Below, piece after piece: positions 1 through 7,863 of a stretch of DNA of 64,000 bases. Made by a program: the position numbers and the translations under genes. Source of the stretch: Gemmatimonadaceae bacterium (GTDB lineage: Bacteria > Gemmatimonadota > Gemmatimonadetes > Gemmatimonadales > Gemmatimonadaceae); contig DATLTC010000019.1 of assembly GCA_035533755.1 (NCBI GenBank), positions 1 through 64,000 of the forward strand, read 5' to 3'. Positions within the stretch are counted from its first letter, which is position 1; the number at the start of each line of letters is the position of its first letter. Below the pieces are notes generated by a model. That model did not search any database. It had not been told where the DNA came from and worked only from the letters and a program-made list of their open reading frames with translations.

Positions 1-491
1 ACCGCCTGCGGTTCCTGCCCGGCGCGTGGGCGGGGCTGGGCTTTGACGTGAACTGGACGCACGTGGAATCGCAGGCCCAGATCCTGGCCGACACCGCCAC
101 CACGGCCGCCGGACTCGGCGCCCCCGTGGTGGCCCGCACCGCGCCCCTGCCCCGCACCTCGCCCAACGTGGCCAACGTGGCGCTCACGTACAACTGGGGG
201 CCCGTGGACGCCCGGGCAGCCTGGCAGTACCAGGGCGCCAACATCGCCGGCTACGGCGACGGCTCCCAGACCGCCAACGGCGACAACTACTTCTACGCCC
301 ACTCCCAGATCGACGCCTCGCTGGTCTACAACGTGACCAGCGACGTGCAGGTGCAGCTGCAGGGGCTGAACCTGAACGACGCCGTGTTCGGCTTCTTCAA
401 CGGCTCGCCGGGCCACGCCTACAGCGTGCAGCGCGAGTTCTACGGACGCACCGTGATCCTGGGCACCAAGATCGGGTTCGGCGGGGCGTGA
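1..491 (+). CDS. TonB-dependent receptor, C-terminal fragment (5' truncated)
   Basis: The reading frame is open from base 3, so the gene starts left of the window; about 162 C-terminal residues are present. They alternate polar and aromatic residues as in outer-membrane beta-barrel strands, with Tyr/Trp/Asn-rich stretches such as LTYNWGPVDARAAWQYQG and a late segment REFYGRTVILGTKIGF. This is typical of the last strands of a TonB-dependent receptor barrel, which imports siderophores, vitamins or oligomers across the outer membrane using TonB energy. The plug and TonB box are not visible, so the substrate cannot be named. A strong hairpin follows the stop. Family assignment rests on the barrel-end pattern only. 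Confidence 0.7.
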   Translation, partial: RLRFLPGAWAGLGFDVNWTHVESQAQILADTATTAAGLGAPVVARTAPLPRTSPNVANVALTYNWGPVDARAAWQYQGANIAGYGDGSQTANGDNYFYAHSQIDASLVYNVTSDVQVQLQGLNLNDAVFGFFNGSPGHAYSVQREFYGRTVILGTKIGFGGA

Positions 492-538
492 GGCCCCGGG
501 CGCTGTAAGGTTCCTGACAGGCACCGAGCCCACATTTC

Positions 539-568
539 GGGGAGCCGGCGGGTCACCGTCGGCTCCCC
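539..568 (+). terminator. Hairpin terminator after TonB receptor
   Basis: GGGGAGCCG at 539-547 pairs perfectly with CGGCTCCCC at 560-568. Inner bases extend the stem to about 13 bp with one G-T pair and a GTCA loop. There is no T-tract, which is common in very GC-rich genomes. It lies 48 bases after the receptor stop and before the next plus-strand start. Confidence 0.6.
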
Positions 569-625
569 GCTCGCGTCAGGGGCCGGCCCACCCGGCTCCG
601 CATTCACTCATCTGGAGCGCATGTC

Positions 626-1636
626 ATGTCGATGTTTCGGTCGTTCCTCCTTCCCGCGGCAGCCGTGCTGATGGCGGCCGCCCCCGCGCAGGGCCCGGGC
701 TACCATGTGGCCGCCACCCACGCCATCGGCGGCGACGGCGGCTGGGACTATCTCGCGCTCGACGGCCAGGGACACCGGCTGTTCATCGCGCGCGAGAATC
801 GCGTGATGGTGGTGAACCCGGCCACCGGCGCCGTGATCGCCGAGATCCCCGGCTTCGACCGCGCGCACGGCGTGGCGTTCGCCTACGGCGCCGGCCACGC
901 CTTCGCCACCTCGGGCGGCGACAGCACCGTGCGCATGATCGATCTCAAAACGCTCAAGGTGATCGGCAAGACGCACGCCGCCGTGGACGACGACGGCATC
1001 CTGTACGATGCGTACAGCAAGCACATCTTCACCATGAACGGCGACGCCGGCTCGTCCAGCGTGATCGACGCCGTCACGGGCCGGAACCTGGGCACCATCG
1101 ATCTGCAGGGCAAACCGGAGTTCGGCGTGTCGGACGGCGAGGGACACGTGTACGTGAACATCGAGAGCAAGGGCGCCGTGGACGAGGTGGACGTGACGTC
1201 CATGAAGGTGGTGCGGCAGTGGTCCATCGCCCCGTGCAAGGCGCCCACCGGGCTGGCCATCGACGTGGCCCACCACCGGCTGTTCAGCGGCTGCCGGAGC
1301 GGCGTGATGGCCATCTCCGACGCCGCGGCCGGCAAGCTCGTGACCACCGTGCCCATCGGTCAGGGCGTGGACGCCACGCGGTTCGACGCCGGCACGCAGC
1401 TCGCGTTCGCGTCGTGCGGCGACGGCACGATCACCGTGATGCACGAGGATTCGCCCGATCACTACACGGTGGTGCAGACGGTGAAGACCATGGAGGGCGC
1501 GCGGACCATGGAACTCGATCCGGCCACGCACACGCTCTACACGGTGTCGGCCGAGTTCGGCGCCAGGCCGGCCGGTGGACGCGGCCGCCCGCCCGTGAAG
1601 CCCAATTCGTTCGCGCTGCTCACGCTCACCCGGTAG
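626..1636 (+). CDS. Secreted YncE/YVTN-type beta-propeller protein
   Basis: A 336-residue protein with an N-terminal signal peptide (hydrophobic residues about 5-20, then AQG) followed by repeated blades of about 40 residues with motifs such as GHRLFIAREN..MVVNPATG, GHAFATSGGDSTVRMIDLKT and HHRLFSGCRSG. These are hallmarks of YVTN/YncE seven-bladed propellers, which are scaffolds or binding proteins exported to the periplasm or surface. The start at 626 has GGAG at 614-617, eight bases upstream; the ATG at 632 would be spaced less well. It follows a TonB receptor, and such pairs may work on a shared ligand, but no enzymatic residues are recognisable and no substrate is proposed. Confidence 0.75.
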   Translation: MSMFRSFLLPAAAVLMAAAPAQGPGYHVAATHAIGGDGGWDYLALDGQGHRLFIARENRVMVVNPATGAVIAEIPGFDRAHGVAFAYGAGHAFATSGGDSTVRMIDLKTLKVIGKTHAAVDDDGILYDAYSKHIFTMNGDAGSSSVIDAVTGRNLGTIDLQGKPEFGVSDGEGHVYVNIESKGAVDEVDVTSMKVVRQWSIAPCKAPTGLAIDVAHHRLFSGCRSGVMAISDAAAGKLVTTVPIGQGVDATRFDAGTQLAFASCGDGTITVMHEDSPDHYTVVQTVKTMEGARTMELDPATHTLYTVSAEFGARPAGGRGRPPVKPNSFALLTLTR

Positions 1637-1639
1637 GAA

Positions 1640-1690
1640 GCGTGGGCGGTGGGCAGTGGGCGGTCGCCGCCTGCTGCCCATCGGCCACGC
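1640..1690. terminator. 51-base near-perfect hairpin between convergent genes
   Basis: Arms of 24 bases (1640-1663 and 1667-1690) pair around the loop TCG with one mismatch and three G-T pairs (read as plus-strand RNA). The left arm is built of repeated GGGCGGTGGGCAGTGGGCGG-like units. It occupies almost all of the gap between the converging propeller gene and argF and probably terminates both. A 12-base core (GGCGGTGGGCAG) recurs in the hairpin at 53610-53635. Confidence 0.65.
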
Positions 1691-1702
1691 CCGGCGGAGG
1701 CC

Positions 1703-2668
1703 CTACCCGACCTCTTCCCCGCCCATCAGCACGGCCATGATCGCCTTCTGCACGTGCAGGCGGTTCTCGGCCTCGTCCCACACGCGGCTCTGCGGCCCGT
1801 CGATCACGTCGGCCGAGACCTCCTCGCCGCGATGCGCCGGCAGGCAGTGCAGGAAGATCGCGCCCGGGTCGGCCTTCTTCATCAGCTTGGCGTTGACGGT
1901 GTACTTGGCGAACGCCTTGGCGCGCGTCTTCTGCTCCTCCTCCTGCCCCATGCTCGCCCACACGTCGGTGGTCACCACGTGGGCCCCCTCGGCGGCGGCC
2001 ATCGGGTCGCGCGTCACGGTGATCCTGGCGTGCTTCTTGGCTTCCACCAGCAGGTGGTCGGCCGGCTCGTAGCCTTCGGGACAGGCGATGCGCAACTCGA
2101 ACCCCAGCCGGTTGGCGGCGTTGATCCACGAATTGGCCATGTTGTTCCCGTCGCCGATCCAGGCAATCACCTTTCCCTCATAGCTGCCCAGATGCTGGCG
2201 CACGGTGAGCAGGTCGGCCAGCACCTGGCAGGGATGCACCATGTCGGTGAGCCCGTTGATCACGGGCACGCCCGCGTACTGCGCCAGCACCTCGGCGTCC
2301 TGGTGCGCGAAGGTGCGGATCATGATCCCGTTCACGTAGCGCGACAGCACGCGCGCCGTGTCGGCGATGGGCTCGCCGCGGCCCAGCTGCACGTCGCGGG
2401 GCGAGAGGAACAGCGCGTGCCCGCCCAACTGGTACGTGCCCACCTCGAACGACACGCGCGTGCGCGTGGACGCCTTCATGAAGATCATCGCCAGCGTCTT
2501 GCCGGCCAGCGGCTGTTTGGTGTAGCCGCCGCCGCGCATCCGCTCGGCGAGCGCGAACAGCCGCTCGAGCTGGGGGCGCGTGAAGTCGGTGATCTGCAGG
2601 AAGTCGCGGTGCGGCGGATACGACTCGGGCGGCAGGGCGGGCGCGGCGGCGGTGACGGGCTTGGCCAT
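1703..2668 (-). CDS. argF: Ornithine carbamoyltransferase
   Basis: Catalyses carbamoyl phosphate + L-ornithine to citrulline + phosphate in arginine biosynthesis, in the cytosol as a trimer. The 321-residue length is normal. The carbamoyl-phosphate motif STRTR is at residues 67-71, HPCQ at 145-148, the ornithine-binding SMG at 239-241 and the catalytic HCLP at 274-277. The SMG motif favours ornithine over N-acetylornithine or N-succinylornithine as substrate. The start at 2668 (MAKPV) gives the usual N-terminus; the frame is open further upstream, but that part lies in antisense-like shadow of hslU. No clear Shine-Dalgarno is seen. It begins 32 bases after the hslU stop, so co-transcription is likely. 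argF sits where codY sits in the Bacillus operon of the same order. Confidence 0.97.
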   Translation of the reverse strand: MAKPVTAAAPALPPESYPPHRDFLQITDFTRPQLERLFALAERMRGGGYTKQPLAGKTLAMIFMKASTRTRVSFEVGTYQLGGHALFLSPRDVQLGRGEPIADTARVLSRYVNGIMIRTFAHQDAEVLAQYAGVPVINGLTDMVHPCQVLADLLTVRQHLGSYEGKVIAWIGDGNNMANSWINAANRLGFELRIACPEGYEPADHLLVEAKKHARITVTRDPMAAAEGAHVVTTDVWASMGQEEEQKTRAKAFAKYTVNAKLMKKADPGAIFLHCLPAHRGEEVSADVIDGPQSRVWDEAENRLHVQKAIMAVLMGGEEVG

Positions 2669-2700
2669 GGGAAGATGCCGAGTGGTTTGAGGGTTGGGGA

Positions 2701-4146
2701 CTAGAGAATGTAGCGCCGGAGGTCTTCGTCTTCCACGATGGCCTTGAGCTTGTCGCGCACGGCGGCGGCGTCGACGACGATCTCGGCGGTGCCGCGGTCG
2801 GGCAACTCGTAGAGCACCTCCTCGAGCTGCGTGGTCATCACGGTGTGCAGCCGGCGGGCGCCGATGTTCTCCATGCGCTCGTTCACCAGCGCGGCGATGC
2901 GCGCGATCTCGCGGATGCCGTCGTCGGTGAACGTGAGCTTGGCGCCCTCGGCCTCGACCAGCGCCGCGTACTGCTTGGTGAGGGCGTTCTCGGGCTCGGT
3001 CATGATGCGCACGAAATCGGCCTCGGTGAGCGGCTTGAGCTCCACGCGGATGGGAAACCGCCCCTGCAGCTCGGGGATGAGATCGCTGGGCTTGGACACG
3101 TGGAAGGCGCCGGCGGCGATGAACAGCACGTGGTCGGTCTTCACCATGCCGTACTTGGTCTGCACGTTGGAGCCCTCGACGATCGGCAGCAGGTCGCGCT
3201 GCACGCCCTCGCGCGACACGTCGGGGCCGCCCATCTGCGAACGCTCGCCGGCGATCTTGTCGATCTCGTCGAGGAAGATGATGCCGAGCTTCTCCACGCG
3301 CTCCAGCGCGTCGGCCGTGACCTCCTCGATGTCGATCAGCTTCTCGAACTCCTGCTCGAGGAGAATGCGCCGGGCCTCGCTCACCTTCACGCTGCGCTTC
3401 TTCTGGCGCTTGGGCAGCATGTCCTTGAGCATGTCGGTGAAGTTCTCCATCCCCTCGGGCGCGCCCTGCGCCGACAGCACGTCGATCATCGGCGCGCGCG
3501 GCGTGACCTCCACCTCCACCTCGCGCCCCTCGAGCTGCCCGTCCTTGAGCAGCTGGTGCAGCTTCTCCCGCGTGCGCTGGTGGCGCTCCTGCGCCAGCTC
3601 CTGCTCGCGGGTCACGTCGCCGCGCGCCGAGACCACGAACACGTTGGACGTCTCGGCGTCCGGCTGCTCGGGGGTCCTGGCCTTGGGCGCCTCGGGCGCC
3701 GGGAGCAGCAGGTCGAGCAGCCGCTGCTCCACGCGCTCGTGCGCCAGGTCCTCGATCTCGGCTTCGCGCTCGGTGCGCACCATGTCGATGGCGCTCTCCA
3801 CCAGGTCGCGCACCATGGACTCCACGTCGCGCCCCACGTAGCCCACCTCGGTGAACTTGGAGGCCTCCACCTTGATGAACGGCGCGCCGGCCAGCTTGGA
3901 CAGGCGGCGCGCGATCTCGGTCTTGCCCACGCCGGTGGGCCCGATGAGGATGATGTTGTTGGGGGCGATCTCCTCGCGGATGCCCTCGGGGGCGCGCTGC
4001 CGGCGCCACCGGTTGCGGAGCGCGATGGCCACCGCCTTCTTGGCGTCGGCCTGGCCCACGATGTAGCGGTCCAGCTCGGCCACGATCTGACGCGGGGTCA
4101 GGTCGGCGAGACGGGCCAGGACTTGCTCGGTATGGTTGGTTGGCAT
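2701..4146 (-). CDS. hslU: ATP-dependent protease ATPase subunit HslU (ClpY)
   Basis: AAA+ unfoldase hexamer that feeds substrates into the HslV peptidase. A Walker A motif (GPTGVGKT) lies at about residues 69-76 and a Walker B motif (FLDEIDKI) in mid-protein. An insertion (I) domain, rich in Glu and Arg, lies between them. The C-terminus DLRRYIL matches the conserved HslU tail that docks into HslV. The length of about 481 residues is slightly above the usual 440-460 because of the I domain. ATG 4146 is preferred; an in-frame GTG at 4152 adds two residues, and neither has a good Shine-Dalgarno. hslV lies 73 bases upstream, so the pair is almost certainly one operon. Confidence 0.96.
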   Translation of the reverse strand: MPTNHTEQVLARLADLTPRQIVAELDRYIVGQADAKKAVAIALRNRWRRQRAPEGIREEIAPNNIILIGPTGVGKTEIARRLSKLAGAPFIKVEASKFTEVGYVGRDVESMVRDLVESAIDMVRTEREAEIEDLAHERVEQRLLDLLLPAPEAPKARTPEQPDAETSNVFVVSARGDVTREQELAQERHQRTREKLHQLLKDGQLEGREVEVEVTPRAPMIDVLSAQGAPEGMENFTDMLKDMLPKRQKKRSVKVSEARRILLEQEFEKLIDIEEVTADALERVEKLGIIFLDEIDKIAGERSQMGGPDVSREGVQRDLLPIVEGSNVQTKYGMVKTDHVLFIAAGAFHVSKPSDLIPELQGRFPIRVELKPLTEADFVRIMTEPENALTKQYAALVEAEGAKLTFTDDGIREIARIAALVNERMENIGARRLHTVMTTQLEEVLYELPDRGTAEIVVDAAAVRDKLKAIVEDEDLRRYIL

Positions 4147-4219
4147 GGGCACGCGCCGGGAGGCCGGCGGCGGGCGCGGCGGCGCGGAATGGGCCGTCGC
4201 GTGCGCCGGCTACGCCGGC

Positions 4220-4759
4220 TCAGGCATCGAGGACGGTTATATTGGTATTGGTATAGATGCAGATCTCGCCCGCGATCTGCAGGCTGCGCTCCACGATCTC
4301 GCGCGGGGCCAGCGTGGTGTTGTTGGCCAGGGCGCGGGCGGCGGACAGCGCGTACGGGCCGCCGGAACCGATGGCGAGGATGCCGTCGTCGGGCTCGATC
4401 ACCTCGCCGGTGCCCGAGATGATGTAGCCGTTGCTGACGTCGGCCACGATGAGCATCGCCTCGAGCCGGCGCAGCACGCGGTCGCTGCGCCATTCCTTGG
4501 CCAACTCCACCACGGCGCGCGGCAGGTTGCCCGGAAAGCGCGTGAGCTTCTCCTCGAACTTCTCGAACAGCGTGAGCGCGTCGGCCACCGAACCGGCAAA
4601 CCCGGTGAGCAGCTTGCCGCCCTGCATGGCGCGCACCTTCTGCGCCTTGGCCTTCATCACGGTGTCGCCCACGGTCACCTGTCCGTCGCCGCCGATGGCG
4701 ACCTTGCCCTCGCGGCGGACGGCCAGGATGGTGGTGGCGCGAATGATCGGGAGTGGCAT
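4220..4759 (-). CDS. hslV: ATP-dependent protease peptidase subunit HslV (ClpQ)
   Basis: N-terminal nucleophile threonine peptidase, the bacterial proteasome-beta-like dodecamer partner of HslU. The start MPLPIIRA is followed by TTILAV: a short propeptide and the catalytic threonine (Thr9 before processing). GGDGQVTVG and [17 protein letters not shown]-type motifs match the family, and the 179-residue length is normal. ATG 4759 is preceded by a G-rich run about 12 bases upstream. The C-terminus carries an Asn-Thr repeat encoded by TTGGTAT-type direct repeats near 4238-4255. Upstream lies a methyltransferase-like gene and then xerC, the same neighbourhood as the cod operon of Bacillus apart from the inserted methyltransferase. 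Confidence 0.97.
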   Translation of the reverse strand: MPLPIIRATTILAVRREGKVAIGGDGQVTVGDTVMKAKAQKVRAMQGGKLLTGFAGSVADALTLFEKFEEKLTRFPGNLPRAVVELAKEWRSDRVLRRLEAMLIVADVSNGYIISGTGEVIEPDDGILAIGSGGPYALSAARALANNTTLAPREIVERSLQIAGEICIYTNTNITVLDA

Positions 4760-4798
4760 GAGTGAAAGATAGCCCCCCTCCCGACGGGCGGCGACCGG

Positions 4799-5368
4799 CT
4801 ACCAAATGCGTGGGATAATTGCGCTTACCCGTTTCCGGTAGTCCAGGTACCGGTCTCCGAACTCCTCGATCATGAAGCGCTCCTCGATCGGCCACTTGAG
4901 ACGCCAGGCGAGCAGCATGAGCCCGACCGCGACCACCCCGCGCAGTTGGTCGATGGCCAGCGCCGTGCCCACGGCGGCCAGCGAGAACCCCGAATAGATG
5001 GGGTGGCGGACCAGCCGGTACGGGCCACGCTCGACGAGATCGTGGTCGTCCTTGACGGTGACGGTGGCGCTCCAGTTGCCGCCGAGGACGCCGCGCGCCC
5101 AGATCGCGAGGCCGACGCCGGCCGCCGTGAGCGCGACGCCCGTCCAGGCGATCGGAGCGCTCGGCTTGGAGAATTGCCAGCCCAGCCATCCCTTCGCCGT
5201 GTCCGAATCGAAGAGCAGGAAGTACGCCGAAACCACGAACACCATCTGAACCATGCGGGAGCCGCGACCCTGGCGCCGGGCCGTCCGCTTGGTGGCAAAG
5301 GCGCCGACCAGCCAGACGGCCAGGAGCAGCAGCCAGAGATCGTGAATGAGCGGGCCGGGACGCAGCAT
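4799..5368 (-). CDS. Isoprenylcysteine carboxyl methyltransferase (ICMT/PEMT-like) family membrane protein
   Basis: A 189-residue integral membrane protein with about four or five transmembrane segments. The conserved C-terminal block contains LVERGPYRLVRHPIYSG and later IEERFMIEEFGDRYLDYR. The RHPxY...EE(R/E) signature binds S-adenosylmethionine in ICMT, PEMT and NnrU-like bacterial proteins. Bacteria do not prenylate CaaX proteins in the same way, so the substrate is unknown; phospholipid or small-molecule methylation is possible. The start ATG 5368 has no evident Shine-Dalgarno; a GTG about 8 codons upstream is an alternative. The gene interrupts the otherwise conserved xerC-hslV adjacency. 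Confidence 0.85.
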   Translation of the reverse strand: MLRPGPLIHDLWLLLLAVWLVGAFATKRTARRQGRGSRMVQMVFVVSAYFLLFDSDTAKGWLGWQFSKPSAPIAWTGVALTAAGVGLAIWARGVLGGNWSATVTVKDDHDLVERGPYRLVRHPIYSGFSLAAVGTALAIDQLRGVVAVGLMLLAWRLKWPIEERFMIEEFGDRYLDYRKRVSAIIPRIW

Positions 5369-5478
5369 GATGGTCGGGTGATGACGGATCACACAACGGA
5401 CACGGGACGATCCCGGTTTCGTTCGGGCATCCTGAACGGAAGGTCGCGAGCAACCGGCGTACGGCCGCGAGCCAACGG

Positions 5479-6414
5479 CTATGCTCTCGGGTGCGACTTG
5501 TGGTACACCTCTTTCAGCCGCTCCACGCTGGTGTGCGTGTAGATCTGCGTGGTGCTGATGGACGCATGGCCCAGCAGCTCCTGAACCGCCCGGAGGTCGG
5601 CGCCGGCGTCGAGCAGATGCGTGGCAAAGGTGTGCCGCAGCGAGTGCGTGGTGAGCCCCGCCTCCTCGTCCACCTGCGATAGGAACTTGCTCATGAGCTT
5701 CTGCACGGCGCGCACGGTGAGGCGCTTGCCGGTGCGCCCCACGAACAGCGCCCGCCGGTCCGCCCCGGCGCCCAGCGCGCCCGGCAGCGCCTCGCGCTTG
5801 GCCTCGTAATTGCGCACGGCGAGCTGCGCGTGGTCGCCCACGGGGATGATGCGCTCCTTGCGCCCCTTGCCGCGCACCTTCACCTGCTGCGAGATCAGAT
5901 CCAGATCCGGACGGTTGAGCCCCTGCAGCTCCGACACGCGCATGCCGGTGGAGTAGAACAGCTCCAGGATGGCCAGGTTGCGCACGTCCTCGAACCGCCC
6001 CTCCATGGCCCGCGCCTCGGCCGCCTGGAACAGCAGGTCGATCTGCGCGCGGTCGAGGTATCCGGGCAGGTGCTTCTCCAGCTTGGGCGCGCCCACGGCC
6101 CGCGCCGGATTCACCGACACGAGGTCGTTGAGGGCCAGGAACCGGTAGAACCCGCGCACGGCGCTCAACGTGCGCGACATCGAGCGCCGCGACAGCCCGC
6201 GCCGCGTGAGGTGGCCCAGAAACCCGCGCATGGTCAGGCGGTCCACGCCCTGCCAGCTCCACACCGCGCCGCCATGGTAGGCGCCCAGGAACCCGACGAA
6301 TTCCTTGAGGTCGCGCCGGTACGCGATCACCGTGTTGGGCGACACGTCGCGCTCCTTGGCCAGATGCGTGAGGTACTCCTCCACCTCGGCCGGCGCCGGC
6401 GCGTCGCTGGTCAC
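5479..6414 (-). CDS. xerC: Tyrosine site-specific recombinase XerC/XerD
   Basis: Resolves chromosome dimers at dif with its Xer partner. The 311 residues comprise an N-terminal SAM-like core-binding domain (about 8-95) and a C-terminal catalytic domain. The catalytic set is complete: Arg159 (STGMRVSEL), Lys183 (RGKGRKER), His257 and Arg260 (HSLRHTFATH), His283 (LLGHASISTTQ) and Tyr292 (IYTH). The GTG start overlaps the trmFO stop by four bases (GTGA, 6411-6414), so translation is coupled. Its place between trmFO and hslV matches Bacillus codV, which argues for a housekeeping Xer rather than a phage integrase. XerC versus XerD cannot be settled without the second paralogue. Confidence 0.94.
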   Translation of the reverse strand: MTSDAPAPAEVEEYLTHLAKERDVSPNTVIAYRRDLKEFVGFLGAYHGGAVWSWQGVDRLTMRGFLGHLTRRGLSRRSMSRTLSAVRGFYRFLALNDLVSVNPARAVGAPKLEKHLPGYLDRAQIDLLFQAAEARAMEGRFEDVRNLAILELFYSTGMRVSELQGLNRPDLDLISQQVKVRGKGRKERIIPVGDHAQLAVRNYEAKREALPGALGAGADRRALFVGRTGKRLTVRAVQKLMSKFLSQVDEEAGLTTHSLRHTFATHLLDAGADLRAVQELLGHASISTTQIYTHTSVERLKEVYHKSHPRA

Positions 6415-7760
6415 GGCGCCGCCACCGCGGACACGAACTCGTCGCGCCAGCGCTCCATGTCGGCCAGCGCGCGCTCGGCGATCATGCCGCGCTTCCTGGC
6501 CTTGTCGCGCACCTCCTGCGGCAGCGGCTCCACCAGCCCGAAGTTGGCGTTCATGGGCTGGAAGTGCCGCGGGTCGGCCTCGCGCAGATACCGGTACAGC
6601 GCGCCGAGCATGGTCGTGGGCGGCGGCACCGCCGCGTCCTGCCCGTGCAGCAGGCGCGACAGATTGACGCCGGCCACGAGCCCGGTGGCGGTGCTCTCGG
6701 TATAGCCCTCGACCCCGGTGAGCTGGCCGGCGAACAGCGTCATCGGGTCATCGCGCAGCGAGAGATGCGGGGTGAGCGACGCCGGCGCGTTGAGATACGA
6801 ATTGCGATGGATGGTGCCGAAGCGCAGGAACTCGGCGTTGGCCAGCGCCGGGATCATGGTGAACACGCGCTTCTGCTCCGGAATGCGCAGCCGCGTCTGG
6901 AAGCCCACCAGGTTCCACATCTGTCCGGCCCGGTCCTCCATGCGGAGCTGCGCCACCGCCCACGGACGCCGGCCGGTGCGCGGATCCACGAGCCCCACCG
7001 GCTTCATGGGGCCAAAGCGCAGCGTGTCGCGGCCGCGCTGCGCCATCACCTCCACCGGCATGCAGCCTTCGAAGTACGGCACCTCGTCGAACTCGTGGCC
7101 GTGGTGCAGATCGGCCGCCAGCAGCGCGTCGAGGAACGCTTCGTACTCGTCGCGCGTGAACGGGCAGTTGAGATAGGCGCCCTCGGGCTCGGCGCCCTCC
7201 ATGGTTTCCTTGTCGTAGCGCGACGCGCGAAACGCGATCGAGTCGTCGATCGACTCGCGCGAGACGATGGGCGCGATGGCGTCGTAGAACGCCAGCGAGG
7301 CCACGCCCAGCCGCGCGCGAATGGCCTCGGCCAGCGCGTCGGAGGTGAGCGGCCCGGTGGCGACGATGCCCGGCGACGGAAGCGCCGTGACCTCCTCGCG
7401 GATCACGGTCACGCGCGGATGCGCCATGAGGCGGTCGTGCACGGCGCGCGAGAACACGTCGCGGTCCACGGTGAGCGCGCTGCCGCCCGGCACGCGCGCC
7501 TGATCGGCCGCCCAGAGCACCAGCGAGCCCAGCAGCCGCATCTCGGCCTTGAGCAGCCCGTGCGCGTTGGTGGCTTCGGTGCTCTTGAACGTGTTGGAGC
7601 ACACCAGCTCGGCCAGACGATCCGTCTTGTGCGCCGGCGTGCCGCGCACGGGACGCATCTCGTGCAACACCACGTCGTGCCCGCGCTCGGCCAGCTGCCA
7701 CGCGGCTTCCGATCCGGCGAGTCCGCCGCCGGCGATGGTTACTGGAGTCTGGTGGCTCAT
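6411..7760 (-). CDS. trmFO: Folate-dependent tRNA m5U54 methyltransferase TrmFO
   Basis: Methylates U54 of the tRNA T-loop using methylene-tetrahydrofolate and FAD. The FAD-binding Rossmann motif GGGLAG lies at residues 11-16, followed by the family signature LVCSNTFKS near residue 52 and YLNCPFTRDEYEAFLDAL in mid-protein. The 449-residue length is typical. It ends in a 4-base overlap with xerC and follows topA after a repeat-rich 103-base gap. TrmFO is the alternative to SAM-dependent TrmA and is common in Gram-positives, Deltaproteobacteria and several other phyla, so this is consistent with a non-proteobacterial genome. Confidence 0.97.
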   Translation of the reverse strand: MSHQTPVTIAGGGLAGSEAAWQLAERGHDVVLHEMRPVRGTPAHKTDRLAELVCSNTFKSTEATNAHGLLKAEMRLLGSLVLWAADQARVPGGSALTVDRDVFSRAVHDRLMAHPRVTVIREEVTALPSPGIVATGPLTSDALAEAIRARLGVASLAFYDAIAPIVSRESIDDSIAFRASRYDKETMEGAEPEGAYLNCPFTRDEYEAFLDALLAADLHHGHEFDEVPYFEGCMPVEVMAQRGRDTLRFGPMKPVGLVDPRTGRRPWAVAQLRMEDRAGQMWNLVGFQTRLRIPEQKRVFTMIPALANAEFLRFGTIHRNSYLNAPASLTPHLSLRDDPMTLFAGQLTGVEGYTESTATGLVAGVNLSRLLHGQDAAVPPPTTMLGALYRYLREADPRHFQPMNANFGLVEPLPQEVRDKARKRGMIAERALADMERWRDEFVSAVAAP

Positions 7761-7775
7761 TACTAGTAGAGTCGG

Positions 7776-7859
7776 ACGGTAGGGGGGTAGGAGCGTAGGA
7801 CCGATGACTGCGGTACGCAGTCTACCGTCCTACCCCCCTACCGTCCTACCGTCCTACCG
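7776..7859. repeat. Intergenic inverted and tandem repeat between topA and trmFO
   Basis: A 17-base arm at 7776-7792 is repeated perfectly inverted at 7828-7844, with a smaller 6-bp palindrome (ACTGCG/CGCAGT, 7807-7821) inside the 35-base spacer. The right side continues as tandem 8-base units (CCGTCCTA) to about 7859. The minus-strand transcript would fold into a long hairpin immediately before trmFO, so it may terminate or process topA mRNA. It does not look like a known mobile element. Confidence 0.7.
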
Positions 7860-7863
7860 TCTT

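Noticed and set aside
1703-2668. N-acetylornithine or N-succinylornithine carbamoyltransferase
   Set aside because: The SMG ornithine-binding motif and HCLP are those of ornithine carbamoyltransferase.
5479-6414. Phage or integron integrase
   Set aside because: Gene order (trmFO-xerC-hslV) and absence of att sites or phage genes indicate the housekeeping Xer recombinase.
7828-7859. Possible CRISPR-like short repeats
   Set aside because: Units are 8 bases in direct tandem without spacers; no cas genes are nearby.
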